Source of the DNA: Crotophaga sulcirostris
Lineage: Eukaryota > Chordata > Aves > Cuculiformes > Crotophagidae
NCBI GenBank assembly: GCA_013397455.1
Contig: VYZB01000377.1
Span: 697,449-761,448 of the forward strand
DNA length: 64,000 bases
Reading direction: 5' to 3'
Below the pieces are notes generated by a model. It was not told the DNA's origin and did not search any database. It saw only the letters and a list, made by a program, of their open reading frames with translations. The position numbers and the translations under genes were made by a program. Each line of letters starts with the position of its first letter. The stretch's first letter is position 1. Shown in pieces: positions 27,101-40,000 of this stretch.

Positions 27101-28498
27101 CTTCTAGTTGTAGAGAAAGATGCCCATTGCCCTAAGATACTTAATAGAAAGAAAAAAGGATAAATGTATGAGAAAGGTAGTTTTATAAAAAGAATGATAA
27201 AATTAAGTTACTAAAAGTATTTAAAATACTTTCTCTGTAGGTTGTAATGACAAAATAAGGACTGCTATGTTAAAAGAAACCTTTTTAGACGGGTTAGTTC
27301 ACCAGAGGTTTGTATTGTAAAGTTTGGTCATCTAGTAATTTCCCTATGAAAAGTATTTGTTTCCATAAGTTTAATCATGACTGTACTAAACCCATCAGCT
27401 TAAGACAGGTCCAGCTCAAACTCAGATTTCATAGTCAACAAATATCAGAAGATAGTCCTATTTTAGTCCTGTACTCAGCTAGAAACTCCCTCCTCTGCCT
27501 GAAGGGAAACACCTTCCATTTTTGTACTTCTTTACTCTCACCTGTCAGCATGACTCAGTCCAAACCTTGCAGGTTTTAACACTTCAGGTTAGTGTTTCTT
27601 TTCAAAAATCCAAGTCTTTTATACAACAAACAAAAATGTAAAGGAGTTTATGAGTTTATACCGAGGTTGTGCTTCATTTCAAATGTCATGATGAAAAAAA
27701 AAAATCTCACTTTCTGCTCTAAGTTATGGGGTCATTTATGCCATTTTAGAACTGCTGTGAAAGAAGACCATTCTCATTTGATAGCATTTTACTTCTTTTC
27801 ACTTATTTTGTACCAGCTAAGTGTCTGTATAAGGTTCAGGGCAATGACAGGCAGGCCCACTGGGCACTGATGAATTTGTATAATTTTAGGGAAGGGATTA
27901 AGAAATTGACCATGCAGAGAAAAAAAGATTTTTTATTCCTTTCTTATTTTTTAAAATATTTTTTATTTAGGCACAGCCTTGTCTGCCTAAAAGTTTTTTG
28001 CTTAATCAGGGGCTTAAAATCAGCCAGAGTAAATTTACAGTATCCAGGGGGTAGACTCAATCACAAGGGAAAAATAAATGAAAAAAAATAATTCAAGCTA
28101 TCCTTGGTAATTTAACAAGTTGCTTCTGGTGTGACACAGCGAACAACTAAAAGAAATTGTTTCATTTTTTTTCAGCAAACAAACAGCTATTTATGAAATT
28201 CCTCCAGAATCTTCAGAAAGAAATACAGAATTCCACAAGTGATTCTTTTTGTATTCGTAACATGTTTCTGACATATTTTACAGTAGTGAAACACACCTTA
28301 CCTAAAAGTTAGTTAACTGTCAGTGGACATCATCTACAGAAAGTCATTAAAGAGAGCTCATAGTTATATCATGTATACTAATATCTCACCAAAATTCCTT
28401 GCCTATTAGATCCTCAATCCCCTCCAAATGTAGACAAAAAGCAAATCAAATAAATAAATCCAGCAAAATCTTTTAAAATAAAATAACAATTTAAAAGT

Positions 28499-28528
28499 AG
28501 AAAAAAAAGAAAAAAAAAAAGAAGAAAA
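28499..28528. repeat. Poly-A/G tract
   Basis: Runs of A separated by single G residues. No associated element recognised. Confidence 0.7.
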
Positions 28529-28590
28529 GCTTAAGCCATATATGATAAAGTTCAGGCAGAATTAAAATTCCCTGTATGTTTTCCAGTAAC

Positions 28591-28618
28591 CTGCAATGAA
28601 AAACCTGTAATGAAAAAC
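28591..28618. repeat. 14-bp tandem duplication
   Basis: ctgcaatgaaaaac is followed directly by ctgtaatgaaaaac, with one difference. Confidence 0.8.
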
Positions 28619-29117
28619 ACATGATTACAAGAAGCACAAATTACTAGCCTCCTATAGACACAAAAGTACGCAAGGTATTTTTATCTTAATCCCTCAGCTA
28701 TGGTTCTGGTCAGTGAATATTAATTACATAAAAGTACCAAGTCATTTGATTAAACCACTTTAGATAGCACTGTTCTGAGCTAATATAGTATACAGCACTC
28801 CAATAGATAACAAGAAAGGGGAAAATGTAAGGACAGGAAAGGAAATAAGAAGTAAAATACCAAGTCTTTTGCTTGAAACGCATTTCTGACACTACTACAA
28901 GGTTGTTTTTCATTATCTTTGATGTTGTAGCCAAGTCATTAATCCTAGAAACACCTTTCTAAAATGTTGTCACTCACTGTATTTATTCAATTTAAAAATC
29001 ACAGTAAAATACAGAAATTGGTGGCATTTCAAAGTGATTATTGTCCACAGCTTTGTACTCTATGTAAGCTAAGTTTTGAGGAATTTTAAATCATTATATA
29101 GACTGCTTAAAACTCTT

Positions 29118-29204
29118 CACAAAACATGAAAAAAAGCAAACAGAAAACCCAAAACAAAGCATCCTAAACAACAAACCCAAACCAAAAAAACATAACCCAA
29201 AAAC
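29118..29204. repeat. AAAC/AACCC-rich tract
   Basis: Repeated aaaccc and aaacaa units without regular period. Confidence 0.65.
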
Positions 29205-29817
29205 TCAAGAATCGTAAGATATAAGTGATAGGGAAGAATTTAGCAGATTTCCAAAAAATTTCTTAAAAAATATCTATTTGCTTAAATTATTTCTTTAATT
29301 TCATCTGCCCTCATCTTCTTTCTCAAGAACAATACACAGAGACTCAGGAAAAAACAATGGAAGAAAGTAAATGACTATTCATCATGGACTGCCTATACTA
29401 GAAGATCATGAACAGGAGAGTTAAAGGCACAAAGAGGTAGTTGGATCACTTTTCTCTAGTTGATAAACGTTGCCAAGTTTTAAAGGCACTGTCTTGAATC
29501 CTCATACTTCTCCTTTGCCTGTACATGAAGTAACACTTGCCTACAAATTAAGCACCTGTGTTCCCACAAATGAAGAGGGGAAAAGGGGGAAAACAAACCC
29601 AAACAGCAGTATACAAGCTTGCAAGAAAACAACATCAGCACCCCAGAGGACATCAACCATGTACCTGACCATCAGCAAAAATTATCATACCTTCAGCTCC
29701 TCTGCTCTGTTAGTACTTGCCTCACTTCTTTACCATGAAACTGGAAAATTATTATTTTCAGAGCCCGGAGATAAAGAATGAGATAGACTACATTCATCAG
29801 CCACCAAGAAATGGCTC

Positions 29818-29859
29818 CACCATCAGGCTGAGTTCTCACCATCAGGCTGAGTTCTCACC
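29818..29859. repeat. 19-bp tandem duplication
   Basis: The unit caccatcaggctgagttct is present twice without a mismatch (29818-29836 and 29837-29855), with four more bases (cacc) of a third copy. Exact identity suggests recent slippage. Confidence 0.85.
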
Positions 29860-31844
29860 TTCATCCTGAAACTGAGGGTAAAACAATAAGAGCAGCTGCA
29901 ACACATCACCTTTTCACTACTTCAGCTGTTCTTCATTCACACTAGGGCTTCAACTGTATCTTTAAAGCCTTCCCTTACAATCTCACAGGTATCTGAAGGT
30001 TCCTAGGTGCTATATTTTGAGGATTCGTGAAGGCTTTTTTCAATTTTTCTTCCCCACCCCAATTATATCCCCCTTAGAAGCTGGTGTCTAGTCTCTAAGG
30101 AATACAGCTGATGTCTCGGTCGATTTGCTGTCCCTGAGGAAGAGCTTAAATAACTTTTAGATACTCATGGTTTTGCTGCTAGATAGGAAGGCCTTACTGT
30201 ATTTAATGCTTAAAAGCCAAACTCTAGTGTTGTTCACTTAACTAACCAAATTAATGTTAATCACTCCTGTTAATGACATCGACTGCCAGGTGCTCCTGCC
30301 ACTGGAGTTCAGTATTAAACTATCCATTTGTCACAGACGAAAGGAGCAACCAGTTATTCAGCATGTTAATAAGAATTTCTCTTAGTCACTTCCAAAAACT
30401 CTGTGTCTCTAATTCATTATCCAAAGTACTCATCTCTCTTCTTCTCATCTACTATGTCTTTTAGGTATCTTTTCAGAGAGACTCAATGATTTGCTAGACA
30501 CATGCAGTTTATGAAACCAAAGGAGGACCTGCAAAATCGGATGTGCTCTGTGCTTTCAAAATTTTTTCAGACTCTATTTGCCCTAGGACTGCTAACTGTA
30601 GGAGTCAGTAACTCCTTTAAAAGTATTAGAATTAATATATTGCATCAGCAGTACCCCTTACCTGATTCCTTTTCAATGCACACATATAAAATTCTCATCA
30701 AAACATCAGCAAAAATAACAAAGCAAAGATAACTATATTGGCACAATGCAAAGACAATATGCTTATGAACGTGTATAAACATCCACAAGTGGTACAGATA
30801 CAACAGAAAATTTTGATATGACAAAATGATTTCTTAGTCCTGTGAGAGAAATGCATGAATAGTTTTAGTGGAAAAATTGCCTACATTGATGCAAGTGGAA
30901 CTTCAGGGAGGGAATCTTGTTTTCAAGCACAGTTCTGAAGCCCACATGCATGTAGGCAGCAGCTCTACCACTACAAGCATCATAAATAAAGGTGATGCAC
31001 GACACTAGTGTTACTAGCCTGCTGATTCTTTTCCTGTGGATCTCTAATGAACTGAGAATTTTTTACAAACTGAGCCATCGCAAGCCAGTATGTGGCAGAC
31101 GTATTTTCAATATAAATTTCAAAGAGCAAGCATGGTCAATACAAAATACCAGAGATTCTCCAACCAACCTGGTAATACAAGAAGAGTGTCAAGTGGATCC
31201 GTGATGAAACATGGCTTACATGGTAAGGACTTCAGTATCCCTGACCTGCCTTTACTAGGATCAGAGGACTGAAAAGTCACATTTTGGACTATTCCAGTTT
31301 TACTTGTGACACCTAAATAGCATTTCTGAATTTCATGGTTGTAATTAAGAAATAAATATGAGGTCATCTGTGCATGACTGAATCCACACTAGAATCCCTT
31401 CTAATTTACGACAAAAGATAAAGTAAATTAGGTCTTTATTGTAGGTGACTGACTTATCAGTAGAGCAAGGTTTCAGTCCTATCCTCTGCTGCCAGCAGCT
31501 TGAGAAAAACAGAGAAAAGAATTAAAAACAACCTCCAAGACCAGCTTTATTTGCCTCTCAGAGAAGAGCTGCGTCCATATCTAATTGTGCATGGATATAA
31601 CACAATGTGTATTTGCAGAAAATATTCTACCATACTCCACACAATCTCATTTAAAATATTCAATCATATTCTAAAACTGACAATGCTGAATAAAAGATAA
31701 AAATATTATTGTTCCCCTCTTACCTCCAAAAGAGTCATTCACATTTTGAATTGACTTCAGAACAAATTAATTACTGGATCAGGATTTTGAGCATTCGAGG
31801 TGTGGAGGAGTGTTTTCCTGTACATCTTTTGCCATTATATCTAG

Positions 31845-31858
31845 GGGAGAGAGAGAGA
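31845..31858. repeat. GA microsatellite
   Basis: A short GA run of about six units. Confidence 0.65.
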
Positions 31859-32628
31859 AATGTGTCATCAACCTAGAAACAAAAAACATGAGTTGTTTTT
31901 ATGTCCACGAGCAGATTGTTACCTGAAATATTAGTAAGGACTTTATGAGACCAAAGTTTCCCCTGTCAAAAAGGTGAACATTTCAATAATCTGTTTTTCC
32001 ACTTAACATGACTTAGCAGAGTTCATACTGCTTTTTGCAAAGCCTGAAATAAACAAAAATTTAAAATGGGAAAATTTGTAAAATATTTTTTTAAAAAAAT
32101 TTAAGTTAGTTTGTGTTTAAAAGAATCCAAAGTTTTAATATGGTATTGTATTGCTCATTTTTCTCAAGTTTTTTTTTAATGTTTATCTTTGAATTTATGT
32201 TAGTTAAGTACTTATTTAATGAGTTTACTATTTAAATAATGATTCGTGTTTTCTAGAAAATATTAAAAAAATCATTTTAACTAATTGACCATTATTTCAA
32301 AACTTTTTCTGCCTCATTTTTTTTTGTTTATTTATTATTGTATGGGAATTGTTAACTGATGTCCCTGGTTGCTGTTACTACTCTATTTGAAAGCAGTTCA
32401 TGAATCTGACTTCTCTAGAAATCTACTTCCCTAAAATCAGGTTTTATTCCTGTTATATTCAATAAGGAATTTCCATGAGGCATGGCAGCTTGATGTTGAG
32501 TGAGACAAAAACACAATTAATTTTTTAGGGTATATCAAGAGTGGTGGTGGGTGAAAGTGCCCCAGTAATTTCCGTTCACTGGGAAGGGGAGTCTGCTGCT
32601 GGTTAACTGGTGGATGCTTTTGGTGGAT

Positions 32629-32663
32629 AAAAAAAAAAAAAAGAAAAGCAAATTAAAAAAGAA
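32629..32663. repeat. Poly-A-rich tract
   Basis: An A run of about 14, then gaaaagcaaattaaaaaag, directly before the hairpin at 32665. Confidence 0.7.
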
Positions 32664-32664
32664 G

Positions 32665-32685
32665 TTCCTTGTTGGGAACAAGGAA
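32665..32685. repeat. Perfect 9-bp hairpin
   Basis: ttccttgtt, loop ggg, aacaaggaa: a perfect 9-bp stem with a 3-base loop. It follows directly on an A-rich tract (32629-32663). No T run follows, and no transcript is known here, so I do not call it a terminator. Confidence 0.8.
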
Positions 32686-33292
32686 TCTCAGTCACTTCAC
32701 AGTGCATGGGGTGGACAATTAAAACTTTCGAGTTCATGGTAGATGGTTGACTGGATGCGAGTTTCTAGCATGAAACTGTAACTAAGTGAGAAAATACAAT
32801 TCCCCAATACATAAAAAGAAAAACAAATAGAAAAGTGCTATTTTCTGCTTAGATGGAGAATTTTGTGGAACAAGGATCAGAAAAGTAGTAGTTCAGATAC
32901 TCTTAGTTTATTATAGACAAAATATATGAAATAGATTAGTAAATATCTGAGTTTTGGCAAATGCATGTTTTGCTTATTCAAAACAAATTTAGGTTGTAGT
33001 TTTATGACAGTGCTCACATATATGCGTTAAAAGAGTTATGACAGGTTCTTTCTTCCTAGCAAACAAAACAAGATTAGCAAAGACAAAATAACATTCAATG
33101 TTTCACCTTTGAAATTAAAGAAAACCAGAGAAGAAACAGAGCATTTTAATTTTAATTACATGAATTAGACTTCACACCATCACCTCTAACAGTTCTAATA
33201 GAGTAAGTATATGAGCTTTGTGCAGAGGTTACCAGATAATGCTCTATCGCCTTAAAACTAGTTGGATGATTGTAATGCTACCGTATTTAGAG

Positions 33293-33333
33293 CACAGAAT
33301 CATAGAATGGTTTGGGTTGGAAGGGACCTTAAA
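33293..33333 (-). mobile_element. 41-bp CR1 3' tip
   Basis: The plus strand reads cacagaatcatagaatgg, then tttgggttggaagggacctt, which is the reverse complement of the CR1 3' terminus with almost no divergence from the typical form. Unrelated AT-rich sequence flanks it directly on both sides. The near-consensus sequence suggests a younger event than the other copies in the window. At this length it carries only the 3' recognition tail. Confidence 0.88.
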
Positions 33334-36300
33334 TTTTTACAATATTATTATTTTTATTTTAAATTTACCATTCAAATTATTTTACTATTATGCTGTGCTC
33401 AATATGAGTTCAGCCAAAACAGTTTTCTTGTCTTCCATCCCTCCCATTGTAGTCAGAGGACTAGAGAAACATTTCATATTTTGTCCAGTTAAAGGAAGTA
33501 GAACTAAATCACATTGTCTAACAGTATTTCATAACTTAGATTTAATTGTTTTTCTACTTACATTACTATTGACACTTCAAATGAAGTTTTCTCATTCGAG
33601 AAAACTTCTTTAGACACCTCATCAAACGTATGCTTGATTTGCCCTATAATTTCTATCTGGAGGCTCATTATATACTTAGGACTAAGCATTTCCATTTTTG
33701 CATCCTCTGCTCCACAAAAAAAAACAAATGAAAAAGGAAGTTAATCTAAATATTTTAGAACTGTTTTTCAGACCTTCCTGGGGAAGCTTCCAGGAGGCAT
33801 AAGGACATTGGAAGTGTGTCCTTAGTGATTTACAGCTCCTAAAGCTTCAGCACCATCTCTCAGCTGGAAAGCATTTACAGAGGAGATAAAATTTAATGTT
33901 ATGAATTCTAATGTGACAGTAAACCAGGGTAGGAGATAAAACATCAACTGGACTTTGCTAATCTCATAATTATGATACCATTAAAATAATTCACTTTCTA
34001 CTTCATAATGCTGATGGGAGGCATATAACTAAGAGCAAGAAGACCAAACAAAACATATTGAACAGAAGAAATATTAATACATTTTGAACTCTCTCTTTAC
34101 CAGATCTACATCTGAGGCAAAAAGGGTTGGAAACCATTATGCAGGTTCCAGGCTATTTTTTTTTGTGCGTTTTCCTTTAAAATCACTAAAAATGTGGGGG
34201 TTTTTTTTTGGTTGTTTGGGTTTTCTTTATATAATAATTTAGGAACCTAAATATAAAAGTATAAAAGTAAAAGTGAACCTAAATATAAAAGTGTTTCAAG
34301 TTGTTATCTTAAAAATTTGTGTCTGATTTCAGTGGGGTCACAGGCACGTGGAGCCTTTTTATGTCCTGAACATTGTTTTATCCATATGTAATCTGAAACA
34401 TAATGGCATCCTTGTTCTTAATTACGAACAGAAACAATAATCAAAGATGCTAAAAGAAGTATGGTCAATAACAATTACAAGGTAACTGAGTCTAGATTAC
34501 AAACTTGCAACAAACCTTGAAGTACGATTTGCTTTTCTGCAAATACATGTTGTTCTAATTAGTCATTCTATTCACATTTGAGGTTTGTATGTTGGTGAAA
34601 GATAAAATCTTTCTAAAAGTGTTTTTTCAAATTGCAACACTTCAGGAGAAGAATCACCTAAAGAGGAGATTTTTAGACAGCAAATGACAAAGCCTGGTAT
34701 CATAGATAAAACAACAAAAACTACCCCAGAATTTTCCTTCCTACTTCTTGGAAAAATATGATAGCATAATTTACAACACTTGTACCTTCAAAATGCATGC
34801 TATCTTGCCATTGTCTGTACAATTAGACTTCACTTACCAGAACCACAGTCCTTATGCTTCTGTCTCAGATGCTCTTTATTATTATTCATGCTAATGTAAA
34901 CACCATAATATCATGCCAAATTAGGCAATGATATACTGAATTTATTTCCAGCTTTTTTAAGATGATATCAATCTTCTAAATCTCATTTGCTGCCAGAGCC
35001 TGTTGGAATAATATAATAAGCATGTAAACAGGAATGCTGTATACAAACTTAGAAGATATTGGAAAGATGTTTGGAGACAACACAATATCTAAGCTTCTGT
35101 TATGATGGTGCTAGCTGAAATTCTAAATCTCTGGAAAAGAATTATCTCAATAGCATGTTTTAAAATATTACTTTATTCTCACCCTTGGTAGTACACTCTT
35201 TAAATCTATAAAGAAAAACTACGGGCAAACATGTAATCACCATTTTCCATCCAATTTGTTTCACTTCTTTTTACATCTGAACTGTTCTTTAAAGGTGTGC
35301 TCTTTGCTGGACTGATTTATTGAGTGACAATTGACAACATTGTCCAGGTTACAGCTGAAGTAACACAAGCAGCAATAAATCCATGAGACAGTCAGAAGAT
35401 AAAAAGTGAGGAAGTGGCAATCTGAGACGCCTTCTGGACAACTTACCTAATAAGACTGAACGATTTTATCAAAGATAAAATTTATACATGTTGTATATTT
35501 GTTCTTCTGCTTGTAAGAATAGCCTTGTCTATGAAAAAAAGATTTTGCTATGTAAGACCATTAGTGGTGTTATAATCTGCTATATAAAAAAAAATATGCG
35601 AGTTGTATGTTTTTGATATTATATGACATTAGCCTGAGCAAAGTATTTATCAGATAGCATATATTTTCCCGTTGTAAATAACATAAAAATCTGAATTTAA
35701 CATTTTCATCTAGAAATAATAAAAAATCTCTAAAAATGTTATTTCATCATAAAGAAATTTTTAAAAGTATTCTTAGTGACAAGCTCATCAGAGCCTTTTA
35801 TACATATTGGTATAGGTATATCCTTTCTTTGCATTCCTGGGAAGTTCTCAGGAATTTAACTTTCCTCTGTGAGGGACTTGATCTGAGAAAACCAGGTAGA
35901 ACTGAATAACTATGATTTGCGATTATTTTCCCTGGAAATCACTGCAGAGGAATATAAAGTTCAAAAATCAACTTAGCATGCTGACTTATTACCTTTCTAT
36001 TTTCACATACGCACTGTCAATAGGCAAACACTGGCAAAGAAAATGCATTTCTTTTTGTTATTTCTACAAATAGACATGGACAGAGATTTGGGAAGTTTGT
36101 AGTATTGCTAAACGTATAATTTTGTTCTCATTTGGTAGAGAATTCCTTGTGCCTGTAGAAGGTTCTTCTTTAATGCTAATTTCAGTGTTAAAATAACTAA
36201 CAAAATAGAACAAGTGTGGTTATAAACTACCTCCAGGTTTTTGGATGATGACAGAAGAAACAGCAGAATATAGACTGCAAGTAATATAAAAGAAAAGAAA

Positions 36301-36739
36301 ACTGAATTAGCTAAATACTTTATCATGTTAGTTGGAAACTTAAGATGGGTATTTGCAAGTTCTGTTTCTCATTCCTGTCATTTCCCGTAATGTCTGGAAA
36401 AACACAGAAAAAAACACATTTGAATGTTTTTTGCTTTGTTTTATTTTGTTTCCTGGCTGCAGTTTATATCTGTAAAACCTCAGATTTTTTTGCCTTTGAG
36501 TTTTGACTGTGTTTGGTGAGAAATCCTGGTAAACTGACAAATTATTTATATATTCTGCATTTTGTAAAAAGAGATTAAGAACATTGGTCTGCTTTACAGA
36601 CAGAGAGAAAACAGAAGCCATTTATGGAGAACACCCAACATGGCCACTGTAATTAATCCATTTCTCTGTACTTTTTAACATTCATGATGAATTAGGGATG
36701 TAAATGATATATGCTTGCCTGGCTCCTGCTATTACCTAT
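33334..36739. other. Unique noncoding DNA
   Basis: The longest chance frame in the window (33218-33613, 131 codons) runs through the CR1 tip and into this interval. It is hydrophobic, has no motif, and is translated partly from LINE sequence. The only other structure is the direct repeat at 34243-34292. Confidence 0.55.
34243..34292. repeat. 18-bp direct repeat, period 32
   Basis: gaacctaaatataaaagt occurs at 34243-34260 and again at 34275-34292. The spacer (ataaaagtaaaagt) consists of partial copies of the unit's end. Confidence 0.8.
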
Positions 36740-37012
36740 TGACGTCTTACCCTGCTTTGAATCTATTGATAGTGTTTATCCTGCAAGCTTCTATGGCCAC
36801 AAATTTGAAAAGATTACCACTGAGAAAAAATACTGCTTTGGTCTAATTTAAACACATCTCCTAGTAGTTTCGGTGGTTGCTTTCTAGTTTTAGATCTGTG
36901 AAATTTGGTGAACAGCAGTTCTGCATTTACCACCTTCCTGATTTTGTAAATCTTGATAGTATCCTCTCTCAGCTCTCTTCTTCTTAACCAAAAAGTTCCT
37001 CTAAAATGATTT
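36740..37012 (-). mobile_element. Ancient L3/CR1-type LINE 3' fragment
   Basis: Read on the minus strand, this stretch translates as DTIKIYKIRKVVN, then ELLFTKFHRSKTRK, followed by a frame equivalent to the F-F-x-x-R-V-V-N-x-W-N-x-L region (here degraded) and a decayed 3' end. The pattern (K-I-Y-K-I-x, L-F-T-x, basic R-T-R, then aaatacttcctt-like DNA) is that of the C-terminal ORF2 of old L3/CR1-clade elements found across amniotes. It is far more diverged than the other CR1 pieces. Limits are approximate, and family-level naming is my inference from remembered patterns. Confidence 0.65.
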
Positions 37013-40000
37013 AACCAAGCTAGTTCAGAAAAAAAGTGTTAAACTAGGACACATTTGAACAAAAATATGTATAACTGCTAGGAATACAGATTTATTTTTT
37101 TAAGCTGAGAAGATAGTCATGCTAATACAGTGACATGTAGTGTCCAAAATATTTTTAAATGACCCTTAGTTTAATTCAACATTTCCAAACTCAAATCTTC
37201 TGAAATTACAGGGGGAAAAAAGGAAATGAGCAAAGAAGTTTAAAGGTTCATTCTGTTTGCTATAAATTGATTTTATTTAGTTCAGGGCTAGGCATACCTT
37301 CTGTCTTACAAGACTGCAGAAACTTTCAAAACAGTGAGGTTTCTATAGCTGAAGCTGTAGTGTTTTGCAGTGCTCCCCATAATCCTGATTCCAGGATGCA
37401 GTATGAGTGTGGGGCTGTTTCATATTTCGTCATCCCTCTAGACTTTTAATTTTGACTCTACATTTGATTTGCTTACTGCATTTTCTCTGGTCAATTTTCC
37501 TCTATTTGATTTTGGCTTTCTTTCTCCTTTCATTACAATTCTCTGCAGTGTCTACTAAAAAATCCTTAAATTGAATTTTCTTTTTTTATGTCAGAATGCA
37601 TTTGAAATTTATCAGAATGAGCAGTCAGCACTGTTAAAAAAATTAGTAATGCACCAGAAGCTGATGACGACTCTATAACTCTATCGTAGGTTAGTTAGGT
37701 CTCTAGTAGATAGGTACATTCTTTTCTGGAAAAAAATGAATCCACAGAGAATTAAAATCGATGACACCAGACAAGACAAGATGTCTCTGAGACAGTCAGT
37801 TGGAATGCCTCAGAGCTTGTACCTGAAGAAAGGAATATGTTGTGGCTTGGTGGAATTGATCCCTCTGGACTGTTTGGCTGAAACATACTGTCCTTTTGAT
37901 TAGGATACACATCTGAAACATGTGAGTTGTTAGGGTGCTTCTGAGAAAGTAATCAAAATTTAGGAGAGAATCCCAACAATGCTGAATTGATAGAAACAAA
38001 AAGAAAACTGAAGCAAGCCTAAGGACAATAAAGAAAATCAAGACAAAAGGGCAAGGAAGGACCAAGAGAAAATCTTCATTATTCTCCCTTCCTACTTGCT
38101 ACTATAATCAGGCTTCTAGATAACCAGTAATAAAAAGGTTCAAATCAGCCTCTAGGGTTATTCTTTAGCCAAGGACCAAAATACAGTTTATATACATCCG
38201 GCAGCTTTCGACCTCCAATTTTTTCATATAGATAGAGAAACACCATATGTTTTGTTCTAAGATTGAATTGAACATTTTTGTTTGAGATTCTATTTTTTTC
38301 ACCACCAATGCAAAACTTAATTAATCATAAAAGCTCTAAAAATCACCCATTCAAACTGTTCTTCTAGAACTGAGCTACAATTTCTGTTGTTGCATTTTAT
38401 TTATGTTTTTTTTAATTCATAGAAAAATATTTACTTTTTCCTCTAAAAGATCTGCTTGAAACATAAAACATAAAGAGGAATCCTATGGTCTGTGATATCC
38501 AGAAGCTCTAATTTGATGATCGTGACTACTCCAATTTCATAATTTATTACTCTCTGATTTATACATTGTGCTTTAATTAGTGTCCACTACTGCTCGGTGA
38601 GAAAATCTATAAAGCCTAAGAGTTTCATATTATCTCCTGTATCTGAACAGTCTCTTCTGCTTCTGAATAGAATTAATATAGAGTGTCATGAGAAGAGAAT
38701 AAATTGTCCTTATATTGTTGAAGAAATGAAACTATTACGAAAAACAATGCTGTGTCTTATCTGTTGTTTGTTGTTTCTTTTTATTTATTTATCACTGAAT
38801 TATTTTTTTCTAAAACTTGATGCACCTTCTCTCACACGCTTATTAAATGTTTAATATTGGTCCTATCAGTTTTCCTCATTTTAATCTGTGTATCGGAATA
38901 GGGGATGCTCAGCTATCTTATTTTCAAGGATTAATTTTATGCCTTTGGTTTACTCTCTGTAGACGCCATTTTAAACAAATATCCATTGCCATTTTTTTGT
39001 TGTTCTCTACTGATTCAGACATTTCTTAACACAGGCAACATAGATTATATCTATGTTATCTATTTATGTCAAATAGTGTAGTTCACACATCTGATTTCAT
39101 GCATTCAGCCTCTAATCAAGGTCCTTGGAAAAGCACTAATTGTGATCAAAAAGCCACAGATGTTTATGGAACCACTTGGTGGAATCTAAAGAATTCTTGG
39201 CTGGTGATTCCAGCTACTGCTTAGATTGAAAAGACTGTGAATAACTTGCTTCCCTTTGGGGGCAAGTAGAGTGGCTACTGAGTGCTTTTAGACTCACATG
39301 TCTGCAAAGAGAAGGCTTGTGTTCCTTCTGTTGACAGAGGTAGACTGAGTAGACCAACAGGTAGTCACCAGACTTTCTACTTTCTACGGCTTTAAGGCAA
39401 CTTTTCTCTGGATGGAGGAATAGTTCAGTCTTCATGCCACTTAACTTCTTCCTAGAACTGCCAAAAAACCATGACAATTATTGCCAGGTAGGTGATGTTT
39501 CTGATATGGACACTATTCCTTTGGGAGCTGATTTGAGTCCATTATAATCATTTAATAAAGAAAAATAAACAGGTGGCAGAAAGTTTTAGTCATGCCAATT
39601 TGTGTTGGTTTTTAACCAAGAACTTAATTGTCTTTTAATCCATTATCATTCACTTAAGCTATCCTTTGGGAAAAGATTTTTTTCCTACCTCAATAACGAA
39701 GAAGTATCATCTAAGAAGGGGGAAGATATTTTCCCTGTATCGTTGGAAAAAATGTTACCTAGATATTGCCTAGCAGTATGACTATCAGCTATGTATAGAG
39801 TATAATACTTATTATGAAACATATTTTTCCTTTATAGTGTGTCAGTATTGATATTTTGGATTTACCTAATCAAATTTAATTATACTTTATGAAAGATTTA
39901 ATCGCTTTTGAGTTTGGAGTGGCTTATCCTGGAAGCATATAATTTTTTTTGTCTGGAGAACTTAAATTTATCATACGTCATTTGATGGTACAAGCAGCTG

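Larger units (their letters stand above)
24181..33292. other. Unique noncoding DNA
   Basis: Contains small tandem duplications (28591, 29818), A-rich tracts and the hairpin at 32665. Frames such as 26391-26600 (lysine-rich from A-rich DNA), 25141-25491 (minus, hydrophobic) and 29470-29781 show no family motif. Confidence 0.55.

Noticed and set aside
28499..28528. Poly-A tract as a processed-pseudogene tail
   Set aside because: No gene body or AATAAA with coding similarity lies upstream on either strand.
33218..33613. 131-codon open frame, the second longest in the window
   Set aside because: It runs through the CR1 3' tip, is mostly hydrophobic and AT-driven, overlaps another open frame and has no motif or splice context.
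39214..39477. Minus-strand 87-codon frame in slightly less AT-rich DNA
   Set aside because: The composition looks mildly coding, but there is no acceptor, donor or recognisable motif.
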